This document shows positions 7,787 through 15,406 of a stretch of DNA of 31,393 nt, piece after piece (position 1 is the first letter of the stretch; every line of letters begins with the position of its first letter). The notes below the pieces were generated by a model. The model made no database searches. It was not told the DNA's origin and was given only the letters and a program-made list of their open reading frames with translations. A program made the position numbers and the translations under genes. This stretch comes from Clostridia bacterium (lineage in GTDB: Bacteria; Bacillota; Clostridia; Oscillospirales; Acutalibacteraceae): NCBI GenBank assembly GCA_900771085.1, contig CAAGMR010000040.1, forward strand, positions 1 to 31,393, read 5' to 3'.

Positions 7787-7822
7787 AAAAAGGCCTCCCT
7801 TTGATTAATAAACACCAATTCG

Positions 7823-7851
7823 AGTATATAAGATTGTTTGAAAATTGTCAA
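7823..7851 (-). promoter_or_regulatory. Sigma-A promoter of the gntR-type gene
   Basis: On the minus strand, TTGACA (7851-7846), a 17-base spacer and TATACT (7828-7823) form a near-consensus promoter, with a start expected near 7816. The -10 sequence TATACT is also one arm of the palindrome at the alcohol dehydrogenase promoter (14030-14041). Confidence 0.75.
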
Positions 7852-7909
7852 TAAAAACAGGACAACATATCGAAACCGTATATGGATTTGACAGATAAAC
7901 GCTATTTGT

Positions 7910-8503
7910 TTATGCATCTTTTTGGACGTTGTCTCCGAAAAGGGCAGTCAGCTGTTTTACGTATTTTTCTGTATCTTTAATAAATGCATCTGTTTTAAAA
8001 CTTGGATTACCAATCTCGGACTGAATGACTATTCCATCTGAAATCAGCATTACCAGCCAGGCAATGTATTCCGGATCGATGCCTTGTATTCTTTCTGCCA
8101 CCTTTGCGGAAATGATTTTCTGGAATTTGTTGTAACGCTCTATCAGCTTGTCCTGGAGTTCTTTGTTTCCGACGCATGCGTTGTATATGAGATGCATGCG
8201 GGGACCGGTTTCCAGGATTGCTCTTTCAATAACGTATTTGACAAGGCGGTGGATAGATGTATCTTTTTCCTTGTTTTCTGTCCACTTAATAAAGTCATTC
8301 CACTGCTGCTCGAGGTATCGGTCCGTTATGTCGAGAAGGATATCTTCCTTTGCCTTGTAATGATAATAAAGAGTGCCTTTTGATATTCCTGCGCTTGTAG
8401 CTATGTTTGCCAGGGATATGTTGTCAATGGTGTCGTTTATTAATAGAAATTCGGTAGTGTCTAAAATAATATCTTTAACATTATCCTTACGTGGAGCTGC
8501 CAT
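7910..8503 (-). CDS. TetR/AcrR-family transcriptional regulator
   Basis: The 197-residue product has a TetR N-terminal helix-turn-helix (about 10-55), with ISLANIATSAGISKGTLYYHYKAKEDIL as the recognition region, and a helical C-terminal ligand domain. It is divergent from the GlpA-like operon, with 114 bp between starts. That spacer contains a 20-bp inverted repeat of the TetR type, overlapping the promoters of both units. The likely role is autoregulated repressor of the operon, released by a pathway metabolite. The ATG is preceded by AGGAGG on the minus strand (8511-8515 region). The inducer cannot be predicted; an acyl or lipid compound would fit the neighbours. Confidence 0.92.
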   Translation of the reverse strand: MAAPRKDNVKDIILDTTEFLLINDTIDNISLANIATSAGISKGTLYYHYKAKEDILLDITDRYLEQQWNDFIKWTENKEKDTSIHRLVKYVIERAILETGPRMHLIYNACVGNKELQDKLIERYNKFQKIISAKVAERIQGIDPEYIAWLVMLISDGIVIQSEIGNPSFKTDAFIKDTEKYVKQLTALFGDNVQKDA

Positions 8504-8520
8504 ATGCGTGCCTCCTTTGA

Positions 8521-8549
8521 TTGACTATGTATTTATATTATAGTATAAT
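8521..8549 (+). promoter_or_regulatory. Sigma-A promoter of the GlpA-like operon
   Basis: TTGACT (8521-8526), a 17-base spacer and a perfect TATAAT (8544-8549) predict transcription from about 8556, exactly at the left edge of the inverted repeat at 8556-8575. Confidence 0.85.
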
Positions 8550-8565
8550 ATTATCAGTCGGTCAA
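8537..8565 (-). promoter_or_regulatory. Sigma-A promoter of the tetR-type gene
   Basis: On the minus strand, TTGACC (8565-8560), a 17-base spacer and a perfect TATAAT (8542-8537) form a near-consensus promoter. Its -35 box lies inside the inverted repeat 8556-8575. Its -10 box is separated by one base from the -10 box of the opposing promoter. Confidence 0.85.
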
Positions 8566-8575
8566 CCGACCGACT
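8556..8575. promoter_or_regulatory. Putative TetR operator (20-bp inverted repeat)
   Basis: AGTCGGTC, four central bases (AACC) and GACCGACT form perfect 8-bp arms. A second, nested symmetry is GTCGGT-CA-ACCGAC (8557-8570). The repeat covers the predicted start point of the GlpA-like operon and the -35 box of the tetR promoter, so one bound dimer or pair of dimers would block both. Length, symmetry and GACCGAC-type half-sites agree with known TetR/AcrR-family operators. Confidence 0.8.
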
Positions 8576-8617
8576 CAAAAAAGACTGAAAATAGTGAAAT
8601 GAAAGAAGGTGCCGTGA

Positions 8618-10351
8618 TTGTCAGAAATCGATAAGATTCAGAAAAAACTGGACAAGAAATACGGCGGAAAGGTTAAGGCGTCTTTTGACGGTAACTGCAT
8701 AAGACTCACTGGTGAACTTGATACCTGGGCAGATATTTGCAAAGCCGGTCAGATGTCGGTCTCCAAAGATAAGAGAAATATACATGTCGTAAACGATATT
8801 GCTCTTAAGGGAGCCGAGCCTGTTAAGATGAAGGTTCCGTCCTTGAAGGACGATGCAATTGATGGCAGAAAGCCGGATGTTCTCGTAATAGGCGGTGGCA
8901 TCTCCGGATGTGCAATTGCGAGAGAGCTCTCAAAGTGGAATCTTGATATTTTACTGGTTGAAAAAGAGCCTGATTTTGCTCTTGCCGCTTCCGGCAGAAA
9001 TGACGGTGAAGTTCACGTAGGTGTTGATCTTTCAAAGGGCAGCTTAAAACAGAAGTATGTCCTTCTTGGTAACCGAATGTACGATGAGGTCTGCAAAGAA
9101 CTTGATGTACCTTTCAGACGCATTGGACAATATGCGTGCTTTACTCAGTCTTATTTAAGACCTGTGATTGAAGCTCTCGTAGCATACAGACGTTTCCATG
9201 ATGGTGTTACAGACGCCAGAGTGGTTGGAAAGAAGAAGCTTCTCTCAGAGAATCCTACCTTTAACAAAGATTTTAAATTTGCAATGTATAACAATCTCGC
9301 AGGTGTTGTTTCCCCATACAACCTTACTATTGCTTATGCCGAGAATGCTTATGCAAACGGGGTGGAACTCTCAACCAATACAGCCGTTCTTTCCATGGAT
9401 GTTTCCGAAGGAGAAATCCATTCGGTTACAACAAACCGCGGTGTGGTTTATCCGAAGATTGTTGTCAATGCTGCAGGCGTATTTGCAGATGAGGTTGCAG
9501 AAATGGCGGGAGACCGCTTTTATAGCATTCATCCAAGACGCGGTACTGACAGCATACAGGATGTTAAGTCCGGCGATATCGTGGATACCATTGCCTCAGT
9601 AATGATTATCAACAAAGAGGCTCTGACCAGTCACTCCAAGGGTGGCGGTATCATGAAGACGATACACGGAAACGTCCTTACAGGACCTGATGCTGTTGAG
9701 TGTCGTGAAAAAGAGGATTATTCCACAAGACCTGACAGTATTAAAAGAGTATACGACAAGCAGAAAACAACTGTTCCGCTTGCAAGTGAGAAAGACATTA
9801 TCACTTACTTTACAGGCGTAAGAGCTCCTACTTACGAAGAAGACTTTGTAATTGAGTGGGGTAGAGATTGCAGGAATCTCTATCATGTCGGCGGCATCCA
9901 GTCGCCGGGCCTTACTTCTGCACCTGCTTTTGCAAAGGATGTCGCAAAAGCTGTGGCAGATCGTTTGTCAAAGACAATGCTTGTTACAAAGAATGCTTCT
10001 TTCAATCCTAACAGAAAAGGAATACCGGAGCTTAATAAAATGTCACCTTCAGAGAGGGCAAAGAAAATCGCAGAGAATCCTGATTATGGCATCATAATCT
10101 GTAGATGCGAGGAAATTTCCAAGGGCGAGATAATTGATGCCCTTAACAGCCCGGGATGTCCGCCGACAATAGACGGCGTGAAGAAAAGAGTGAGACCGGG
10201 AATGGGACGCTGCCAGGGGGGTTTCTGTTCACCACTGGTTGCAGGCATCATTGCCGAGCATGAAGGTATTCCACTGGATGAGGTCAGAAAATCTTCTGAC
10301 GAATCCGTTCTCCTTTATGGCGAGACCAAGGGAGGTGAGTCCGTATCATGA
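8618..10351 (+). CDS. GlpA-like FAD-dependent glycerol-3-phosphate dehydrogenase family protein with BON-like and [2Fe-2S] domains
   Basis: The 577-residue flavoprotein has three parts. Residues 1-68 form a small alpha/beta domain whose LTGELDTWADICKAG...HVVNDI pattern resembles a BON (phospholipid-binding) domain. Residues 86-470 are a DAO/GlpA-type oxidoreductase with the FAD motif GGGISG at 92-97. Residues 488-560 are a BFD-like [2Fe-2S] domain with Cys495, Cys497, Cys532 and Cys537. Anaerobic GlpA oxidises glycerol-3-phosphate to DHAP and passes electrons onward. The BON-like part is unusual for that family, so the substrate may be a derivative. The start is TTG 8618 after AAGAAGGTG; no in-frame ATG fits. 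It overlaps the next gene by 4 bases. No glpK or glpF is nearby. Confidence 0.82.
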   Translation: MSEIDKIQKKLDKKYGGKVKASFDGNCIRLTGELDTWADICKAGQMSVSKDKRNIHVVNDIALKGAEPVKMKVPSLKDDAIDGRKPDVLVIGGGISGCAIARELSKWNLDILLVEKEPDFALAASGRNDGEVHVGVDLSKGSLKQKYVLLGNRMYDEVCKELDVPFRRIGQYACFTQSYLRPVIEALVAYRRFHDGVTDARVVGKKKLLSENPTFNKDFKFAMYNNLAGVVSPYNLTIAYAENAYANGVELSTNTAVLSMDVSEGEIHSVTTNRGVVYPKIVVNAAGVFADEVAEMAGDRFYSIHPRRGTDSIQDVKSGDIVDTIASVMIINKEALTSHSKGGGIMKTIHGNVLTGPDAVECREKEDYSTRPDSIKRVYDKQKTTVPLASEKDIITYFTGVRAPTYEEDFVIEWGRDCRNLYHVGGIQSPGLTSAPAFAKDVAKAVADRLSKTMLVTKNASFNPNRKGIPELNKMSPSERAKKIAENPDYGIIICRCEEISKGEIIDALNSPGCPPTIDGVKKRVRPGMGRCQGGFCSPLVAGIIAEHEGIPLDEVRKSSDESVLLYGETKGGESVS

Positions 10352-11607
10352 TGACAGATGTACTTGTTATTGGCGGCGGTCCTGCAGGGCTTGCAGCAGC
10401 AATTGAGGCAAAGAAGAATGGAGCCGATGTTGTGCTGATAGAAAGAGAAGCACGACTTGGCGGAATCCTTAAGCAGTGTATTCATGACGGATTTGGCCTG
10501 GTTCGCTTTAAAGAAAAACTTTCCGGACCGGAATATGCTGAAAGCTTTATTGATGAGTTCAATGAGCTGAAAATAAAAACATATCTCCAAACCTTTGTTA
10601 CCGCTGTTGAAAAAACCGGGTATGGTTTCAAGGCAACCGTAGTAAACAGAGATGGTGTTGAAGAGATTGAAACAAAGTCTCTGATCCTTGCTACAGGATG
10701 TCGTGAAAGAACTGCCAAACAGATCAGCATTCACGGTACGAGACCTGCCGGAGTGTTCACAGCCGGAACGGCACAGCACTTTATCAATCTTTTAGGCCAG
10801 CTGCCTACAAAGAAATGTGTAATACTCGGCTCGGGCGATATCGGCCTTATTATGGCAAGAAGACTCACCCTTGAAGGTGCTGAGGTGCTTGGCGTTTATG
10901 AGGCAAAGCCAACTCCGTCCGGACTTACAAGAAATATTCATCAGTGTCTCAACGACTACAATATTCCTCTTTATCTTTCCCACACTGTTTCAAGAGTGTT
11001 CGGTGATGACAGACTTGAGGCAGTTGAGATTGTAGAGGTTGATGAAAAGATGCAGCCAATCGCAGGAACAGAACAGAAAGTAGAGTGCGATGCACTTATT
11101 CTTTCGGTAGGACTTATTCCTGAAAATGAGATTGCGGAAAAACTCGGTGTAAAAATTGATCCTAGGACAAAGGGTCCACTTTGCAATTCCGATCTTATGA
11201 CTTCTGTTCCGGGTGTCTTCTCATGCGGTAATGCACTTCACGTAAACGACCTTGTTGATTACGTGTCTGAAAGTGCAGAAACAGCAGGTAAGGCTGCAGC
11301 TGCATTTGCCAAAGAGAAAAAAGACGCAAAAGAAGTTCCTCTGACAGCGTCTGACAATATTCTTTACATTGTTCCTCAGAAGATTGACGCTGATTCAAAA
11401 GAGGAAACCATAGTTTACTTCAGAAGCAACAGAGTTCTTGATAAGAGCGTGTTAAAGATCAGGAAACAGGATGGTACAGTCCTTTTCGAAAAGAAGTATC
11501 AGTTCCTGAGACCACCTGAGATGGAAAGAATAACTCTTGATTTCTCAGCGTTCGGCCTTGGTTTAGGTGATACTCTGACAGCAGTGGTAGAGGAGGTAGA
11601 CAAGTAA
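10348..11607 (+). CDS. GlpB-like FAD/NAD(P)-dependent oxidoreductase
   Basis: The 419-residue protein is a two-nucleotide flavoprotein of the pyridine nucleotide-disulfide oxidoreductase fold. It has an FAD motif GGGPAG (9-14) followed by IEREARLGGILKQCIHDGFG, and a second Rossmann motif LGSGDIG near 158-164 for NAD(P)H. Proteins of this type lie between glpA and a DUF1667 gene in many clostridial glycerol operons. There they are thought to connect G3P oxidation to the pyridine nucleotide pool. The start is ATG 10348 (or the adjacent ATG 10351), with GGAGGTGAG at 10331-10339. It overlaps both neighbours (ATGA and TAATG junctions), so the three proteins are probably made in fixed ratio. Confidence 0.85.
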   Translation: MMTDVLVIGGGPAGLAAAIEAKKNGADVVLIEREARLGGILKQCIHDGFGLVRFKEKLSGPEYAESFIDEFNELKIKTYLQTFVTAVEKTGYGFKATVVNRDGVEEIETKSLILATGCRERTAKQISIHGTRPAGVFTAGTAQHFINLLGQLPTKKCVILGSGDIGLIMARRLTLEGAEVLGVYEAKPTPSGLTRNIHQCLNDYNIPLYLSHTVSRVFGDDRLEAVEIVEVDEKMQPIAGTEQKVECDALILSVGLIPENEIAEKLGVKIDPRTKGPLCNSDLMTSVPGVFSCGNALHVNDLVDYVSESAETAGKAAAAFAKEKKDAKEVPLTASDNILYIVPQKIDADSKEETIVYFRSNRVLDKSVLKIRKQDGTVLFEKKYQFLRPPEMERITLDFSAFGLGLGDTLTAVVEEVDK

Positions 11608-11966
11608 TGGAACAAACAATAGTCTGCATTACCTGCCCTAGAGGCTGCACAATGACGGTTAACAGAAATGGCGATGAAATAACGGTTACCGGTAACTCCT
11701 GCAAACGCGGCGAGGCGTTTGCAAAGGCGGAACTTACTGATCCCAAGCGTACAATCTGTTCAACTGTGAAAACTGCATTTAAAGAGGCTCCCGTGGTACC
11801 TTGCAGAGTATCCTGCGATATCCCAAAGGACAGAATCTTTGAGTGCATGGAAGAAATAAACAAAGTTCTCCTTACCGAAAGAATGGGCAGAGGAGACGTA
11901 ATAATAAGTAATGTTCTTGGAACGGGAGCAGATGTTATTCTGACTTCCAACATCCTGAAATATTAA
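11607..11966 (+). CDS. DUF1667 cysteine-rich protein
   Basis: This is a 119-residue soluble protein with a cysteine pattern typical of DUF1667: Cys7, Cys10, Cys14 in CITCPRGC and Cys32 in NSCKRGE, plus further cysteines downstream. The family almost always accompanies GlpA-like and GlpB-like flavoproteins. It is presumed to be a small metal or iron-sulfur electron-transfer subunit, but its biochemistry is not established. The start codon overlaps the stop of the preceding gene (TAATG). Confidence 0.88.
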   Translation: MEQTIVCITCPRGCTMTVNRNGDEITVTGNSCKRGEAFAKAELTDPKRTICSTVKTAFKEAPVVPCRVSCDIPKDRIFECMEEINKVLLTERMGRGDVIISNVLGTGADVILTSNILKY

Positions 11967-11988
11967 AGAATAAAAAGGAGTTTTAATC

Positions 11989-13761
11989 ATGGCATACAAA
12001 CCTTATGATGGCTTTGAACCAAAATGGATAAAAGACGTGGCACCAAGCGATTCATATCGTTCAATCTTCCGCTGGGGTGACCCTGAACACTTCAAGTTCC
12101 CTAAGGAATCTCTTTACAATATGATTAAAGATCGTCTTGATCTTACAGATGAAGCATTTGATCATTATCACACAGGTGACGACGCTTACCTCGGCTTTGA
12201 AAAAGTAGACCTTGGTGAAGAATATGCTCCAAAGATGGCAGAAGAACATCTTGAATTCTTCAAGAGCATCTATGGCGACGACTGGTCACAGTCAGACTAT
12301 GACCGTCTTTCAGTTGCTTACGGTCAGACAGCGTATGACCTTTACAGAGTTCGTGAACGTCAGTTTGACAGCCTTCCAGATCTCGTAGTTTATCCTTCAG
12401 AGTCTTCTCAGATTGAAAAGACAGTAGTTTACTGTGCTGAGAATAATATTCCTCTTTATGTCTATGGCGGCGGTTCATCTGTTACCCGTGGCGTTGAACC
12501 AATCAAGGGTGGTATTTCTCTCGACATGAGAAGAAAGTTCACAAGAGTTCTTAACTTCAATGAAACAGACCAGACTATTACTGTTCAGACAGGTATGTCA
12601 GGTCCTGATCTTGAAGCTCACCTTAACAATGCAGTTGCTGAGTTCGGCGCAAAGAGAGCTTATACATGCGGTCACTTCCCACAGTCATTTGAGTATTCAT
12701 CAGTTGGCGGCTGGGTTGTAACAAGAGGCTCTGGTCAGAACTCAACATACTACGGCTGTATTTCAGATATGGTAATGCAGCAGAAGTATGCAACTCCTAT
12801 CGGACAGATTCTTACATCTCCATACCCACGTGAAGCTACAGGTCCAAACCTTGGTCAGATTATGATGGGCTCAGAAGGCACATTCGGCGTTCTTACAGAA
12901 GTAACACTTAAGGTTCGCAGATTTATGCCTGAGAACAGACTTCGCTTCTCATACATGTTCAAGACATGGGAAGATGCAATGGACTTCGCTCGCGAAGCAA
13001 TGCAGTCAGAAGCAGGCTTCTCATCAGTATTCCGTCTTTCAGACCCTGAAGAGACAAATATGATGCTCAGACTCTACAATGTTGATGAAACTCCACTTGA
13101 GCCGGTACTTGAAAAACTTGGCTACAAGGATATGGAGCGTTGTCTCTTCCTTGGCTTCACAGATGGTGAAAAGGGCTACAGCATCAACGTTTACAGAAAG
13201 ATTCTTCAGATTGCTCTCAAGCACCATGCTCTTCCTCTTACAGGCTATGTATGCAAGAGCTGGGAAAAGGGAAGATTCGATGACCCATACCTTCGTGATT
13301 CCTGCCACGACTTTGGTGTAATCATCGATACAATGGAATGTACTGTAAACTGGTCCAATATGGCTCAGGTTCACAGAGATGTACGTGCCGTTTGCCACGC
13401 ACGTCCAAATACAGTTGTTACAACTCATATGTCACACTGCTATCCACAGGGTGCAAACCTTTACTTTATCTTCATTGCGAAGATTGACAATGCTGCAGAG
13501 TTCAAAGAGTATCATGCTTCAATTCTTGATGCTATTCAGAAGTCCGGTGCTGCGATGTCTCATCACCATGGTATTGGTAAGCTCTTCGCTCCATGGCTTG
13601 AATCATCTCTCGGTGAAAATGAATATGGCGTAATCAGGACTCTCAAAGAGTACTTCGACCCTAATTACACAATGAACCCTGGTGGAACAATCGGTCTTGA
13701 CCTCACAGAAGAGGAAAAGAAGCGTCTCCGCGTTGGTTATCGTGATTGCGCTAACGACTGA
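11989..13761 (+). CDS. AGPS-like FAD-binding oxidase (alkyl-dihydroxyacetonephosphate synthase family)
   Basis: The 590-residue protein belongs to the vanillyl-alcohol oxidase/PCMH FAD superfamily. It resembles alkyl-DHAP synthase along its length. The FAD segment has PDLVVYPS (130-137) and YGGGSSVTRG (159-168). The stretch GHFPQSFEYSSVGGWVVTRG parallels the AGPS segment GHEPDSLEFSTVGGW. MGSEGTFGVLTEV is conserved, the motif SHCYPQGANLYF occurs, and the catalytic-region triple His is at 525-527 (MSHHHGIGKL). AGPS exchanges the acyl chain of acyl-DHAP for a fatty alcohol, forming the ether bond of ether lipids. Whether this protein does so is inference; other VAO-type oxidases such as D-lactate dehydrogenases are the alternative, but match less well. 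AAGGAG precedes the ATG, and a terminator follows. Confidence 0.8.
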   Translation: MAYKPYDGFEPKWIKDVAPSDSYRSIFRWGDPEHFKFPKESLYNMIKDRLDLTDEAFDHYHTGDDAYLGFEKVDLGEEYAPKMAEEHLEFFKSIYGDDWSQSDYDRLSVAYGQTAYDLYRVRERQFDSLPDLVVYPSESSQIEKTVVYCAENNIPLYVYGGGSSVTRGVEPIKGGISLDMRRKFTRVLNFNETDQTITVQTGMSGPDLEAHLNNAVAEFGAKRAYTCGHFPQSFEYSSVGGWVVTRGSGQNSTYYGCISDMVMQQKYATPIGQILTSPYPREATGPNLGQIMMGSEGTFGVLTEVTLKVRRFMPENRLRFSYMFKTWEDAMDFAREAMQSEAGFSSVFRLSDPEETNMMLRLYNVDETPLEPVLEKLGYKDMERCLFLGFTDGEKGYSINVYRKILQIALKHHALPLTGYVCKSWEKGRFDDPYLRDSCHDFGVIIDTMECTVNWSNMAQVHRDVRAVCHARPNTVVTTHMSHCYPQGANLYFIFIAKIDNAAEFKEYHASILDAIQKSGAAMSHHHGIGKLFAPWLESSLGENEYGVIRTLKEYFDPNYTMNPGGTIGLDLTEEEKKRLRVGYRDCAND

Positions 13762-13796
13762 TCTGAAAAAACAGAAAAATTACAGAAAATATGCTG

Positions 13797-13832
13797 CGAA
13801 GTCTGCCGGAATACGGCAGACTTCGTTATTTT
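13797..13832 (+). terminator. Rho-independent terminator of the GlpA-like/AGPS-like operon
   Basis: A perfect 12-bp stem (13797-13808 with 13814-13825), a 5-base loop (GAATA) and a T-rich tract follow the AGPS-like gene by 35 bases. Confidence 0.92.
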
Positions 13833-14014
13833 TACGTACAAGTTTTGCGAAACAGTACAACGAAAACGCCACATAATAGACTTGAAAGTGACAAAATATT
13901 AAACAAGTTGTGAAACTATACGCATATAGTCTATTATCAAAACGACGAAAATTGCGCAAAATTGGCAAAAATGGGTATTAGGAAAAACAGTTTATGTTGT
14001 TTGATAAAAATGGG

Positions 14015-14043
14015 TTGACCGAACATCGCTATACTAGTATAAT
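14015..14043 (+). promoter_or_regulatory. Sigma-A promoter of the iron alcohol dehydrogenase gene
   Basis: TTGACC (14015-14020), a 17-base spacer and perfect TATAAT (14038-14043) form a strong promoter; the start should be near 14050. The -35 region reads GGTTGACCGA, a 10-base match to the complement of the TetR operator at 8556-8575. Confidence 0.88.
14030..14041. promoter_or_regulatory. Palindrome overlapping the -10 box, candidate GntR/UTRA operator
   Basis: TATACT-AGTATA is a perfect 12-bp palindrome with a central CTAG, covering most of the -10 box. Short palindromes with this kind of centre are typical targets of HutC/UTRA-type GntR regulators, one of which is encoded at 7064-7786. The link is inferred from position and symmetry only. 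Confidence 0.45.
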
Positions 14044-14107
14044 CTATTCTATCGAAAAGAATGTCAAAAAAATAGCATACATTTTGGCGCGAAAGGAGTA
14101 TTAATAA

Positions 14108-15388
14108 ATGAAACTTGAAGACATTATTCTTAAGATTGCAGATGCCGGCGAAGCAGGCAGAATCATTAAGAAGGGTGCCGGTATGGCAGCAGGCGGACTT
14201 GAATCTGTTGTATTCCCACTTATCATTCCAACTCAGAATGTTCTCGAAGGTGCAGGAACAAGCTACAGAACTGCAGAGATGCTTAAATGCGCAGGAGGAA
14301 ACAAGGCTCTTGTTGTAACAGATGCATTCCTTAATAAGATTGGTGTTCTTGATCAGATGAAGCAGGGCTTCGAAGATGCAGGATTTCCATACGTTGTCTA
14401 TGATGGCGTAGAACCAAACCCATCAATTGAAAATATCGAAGACGCATTCGCTCTTTATAGAGCAGAGAACTGTGACTGCATCGTAGGTTTTGGCGGCGGT
14501 TCAGCAATGGACGCTTCAAAGGTTGTAGGCTGCCGTGTTGCAAAGCCTGATATGACTTGTGCTCAGATGGGCAGACTTATGGGATACTTCCCTGTAACAC
14601 TTCCGGGTTTTGCAAAGACACCTTACACAATTGCTATTCCTACAACAGCAGGTACAGGTGCTGAGTCAACAGTTGCTGCCGTAGTTTCCGATCATGCAGC
14701 AGATAAGAAATACACTGTTACCGATATTGCAATGAGACCAAACATGGTTATTCTCGATGCTTCTCTTGCAACAGGCCTTCCTGCAAGATCAACTGCTGTT
14801 ACTGCAATCGATGCAGTATCTCATATGGTTGAAGGCTATATTTCTTACGGCCATAACCCACGTGCTGATGAATGGTCAATCAAGGGTATCCGTCTTGTGG
14901 CTGAAAACATTCAGAAGGCTATAGACAATGGAGCAGACCTTGAAGCAAGACAGAATCTTGCTACAGCTGCTTACTATGGCGGACAGGCTCTTAACACATC
15001 AACAACAGGCTACATTCATCCTTTCTGCCATAAGATTGGTGCAAAGTATGGACTTGTTCATGGTCGCTGCATTGGCGCAGTAATGCCTATTATTCTTGAA
15101 AACTATGGTTCTGTTGTTGAAGACAGGCTTGGCAAACTTGCTCGTGAGACAGGTATTGCCGATGCCAATGCCACTAATGCACAGGCTTCAAAGCAGTTTA
15201 TCCAGTGGGTACGTGATTTCGATGCAAAATACGGCATTGACCCATACATTCCTGAAATCAAAGATGAGGATCTTGATGAAATCGCTGATTCCATCATGGT
15301 AGAGATTTTTGTATATCCTAATAAGAAGTGCTACACAAGAGATGAAATCAAGGCTCTTCTTAAAACCATTCGTGGTGACCATAACTAA
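14108..15388 (+). CDS. Iron-containing (type III) alcohol dehydrogenase
   Basis: The 426-residue enzyme belongs to the iron-dependent alcohol dehydrogenase family and interconverts an alcohol and aldehyde with NAD(P)(H). It shows the nucleotide motif GGGS (129-132). By comparison with E. coli FucO it has all four metal ligands: Asp235 and His239 in AIDAVSHMVEGY, His304 and His318 in HPFCHKIGAKYGLVHG. The N-terminus has an extra 30 or so residues before the Rossmann part. Substrate range in this family is broad and cannot be read from sequence. It has its own promoter but lies next to the AGPS-like operon and shares a sequence element with its operator. Oxidation or supply of a fatty alcohol would fit that neighbourhood. 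AAAGGAG precedes the ATG. Confidence 0.9.
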   Translation: MKLEDIILKIADAGEAGRIIKKGAGMAAGGLESVVFPLIIPTQNVLEGAGTSYRTAEMLKCAGGNKALVVTDAFLNKIGVLDQMKQGFEDAGFPYVVYDGVEPNPSIENIEDAFALYRAENCDCIVGFGGGSAMDASKVVGCRVAKPDMTCAQMGRLMGYFPVTLPGFAKTPYTIAIPTTAGTGAESTVAAVVSDHAADKKYTVTDIAMRPNMVILDASLATGLPARSTAVTAIDAVSHMVEGYISYGHNPRADEWSIKGIRLVAENIQKAIDNGADLEARQNLATAAYYGGQALNTSTTGYIHPFCHKIGAKYGLVHGRCIGAVMPIILENYGSVVEDRLGKLARETGIADANATNAQASKQFIQWVRDFDAKYGIDPYIPEIKDEDLDEIADSIMVEIFVYPNKKCYTRDEIKALLKTIRGDHN

Positions 15389-15406
15389 TCAGGTAAATAG
15401 TGTTAT

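Larger units (their letters stand above)
13826..14107. other. Gene-free regulatory spacer before the alcohol dehydrogenase gene
   Basis: Together with the terminator before it, this makes the only gap above 300 bp in the window. It has no credible small ORF. It contains a 10-bp inverted repeat (ATAATAGACT at 13873-13882 and its complement at 13928-13937), a nested ACTATA-CGCA-TATAGT repeat (13915-13930), the consensus promoter at 14015-14043, a 12-bp palindrome over the -10 box, and an AAAGGAG site (14092-14098) before the ATG. Confidence 0.7.

Noticed and set aside
13885..13925. Rex (NADH sensor) operator before the alcohol dehydrogenase
   Set aside because: TTGTGAAA and TTAAACAA half-like sequences occur, but they face inward (ACAA-TTGT) instead of the outward TTGTGAAA-TTTCACAA arrangement, so no proper site is formed.
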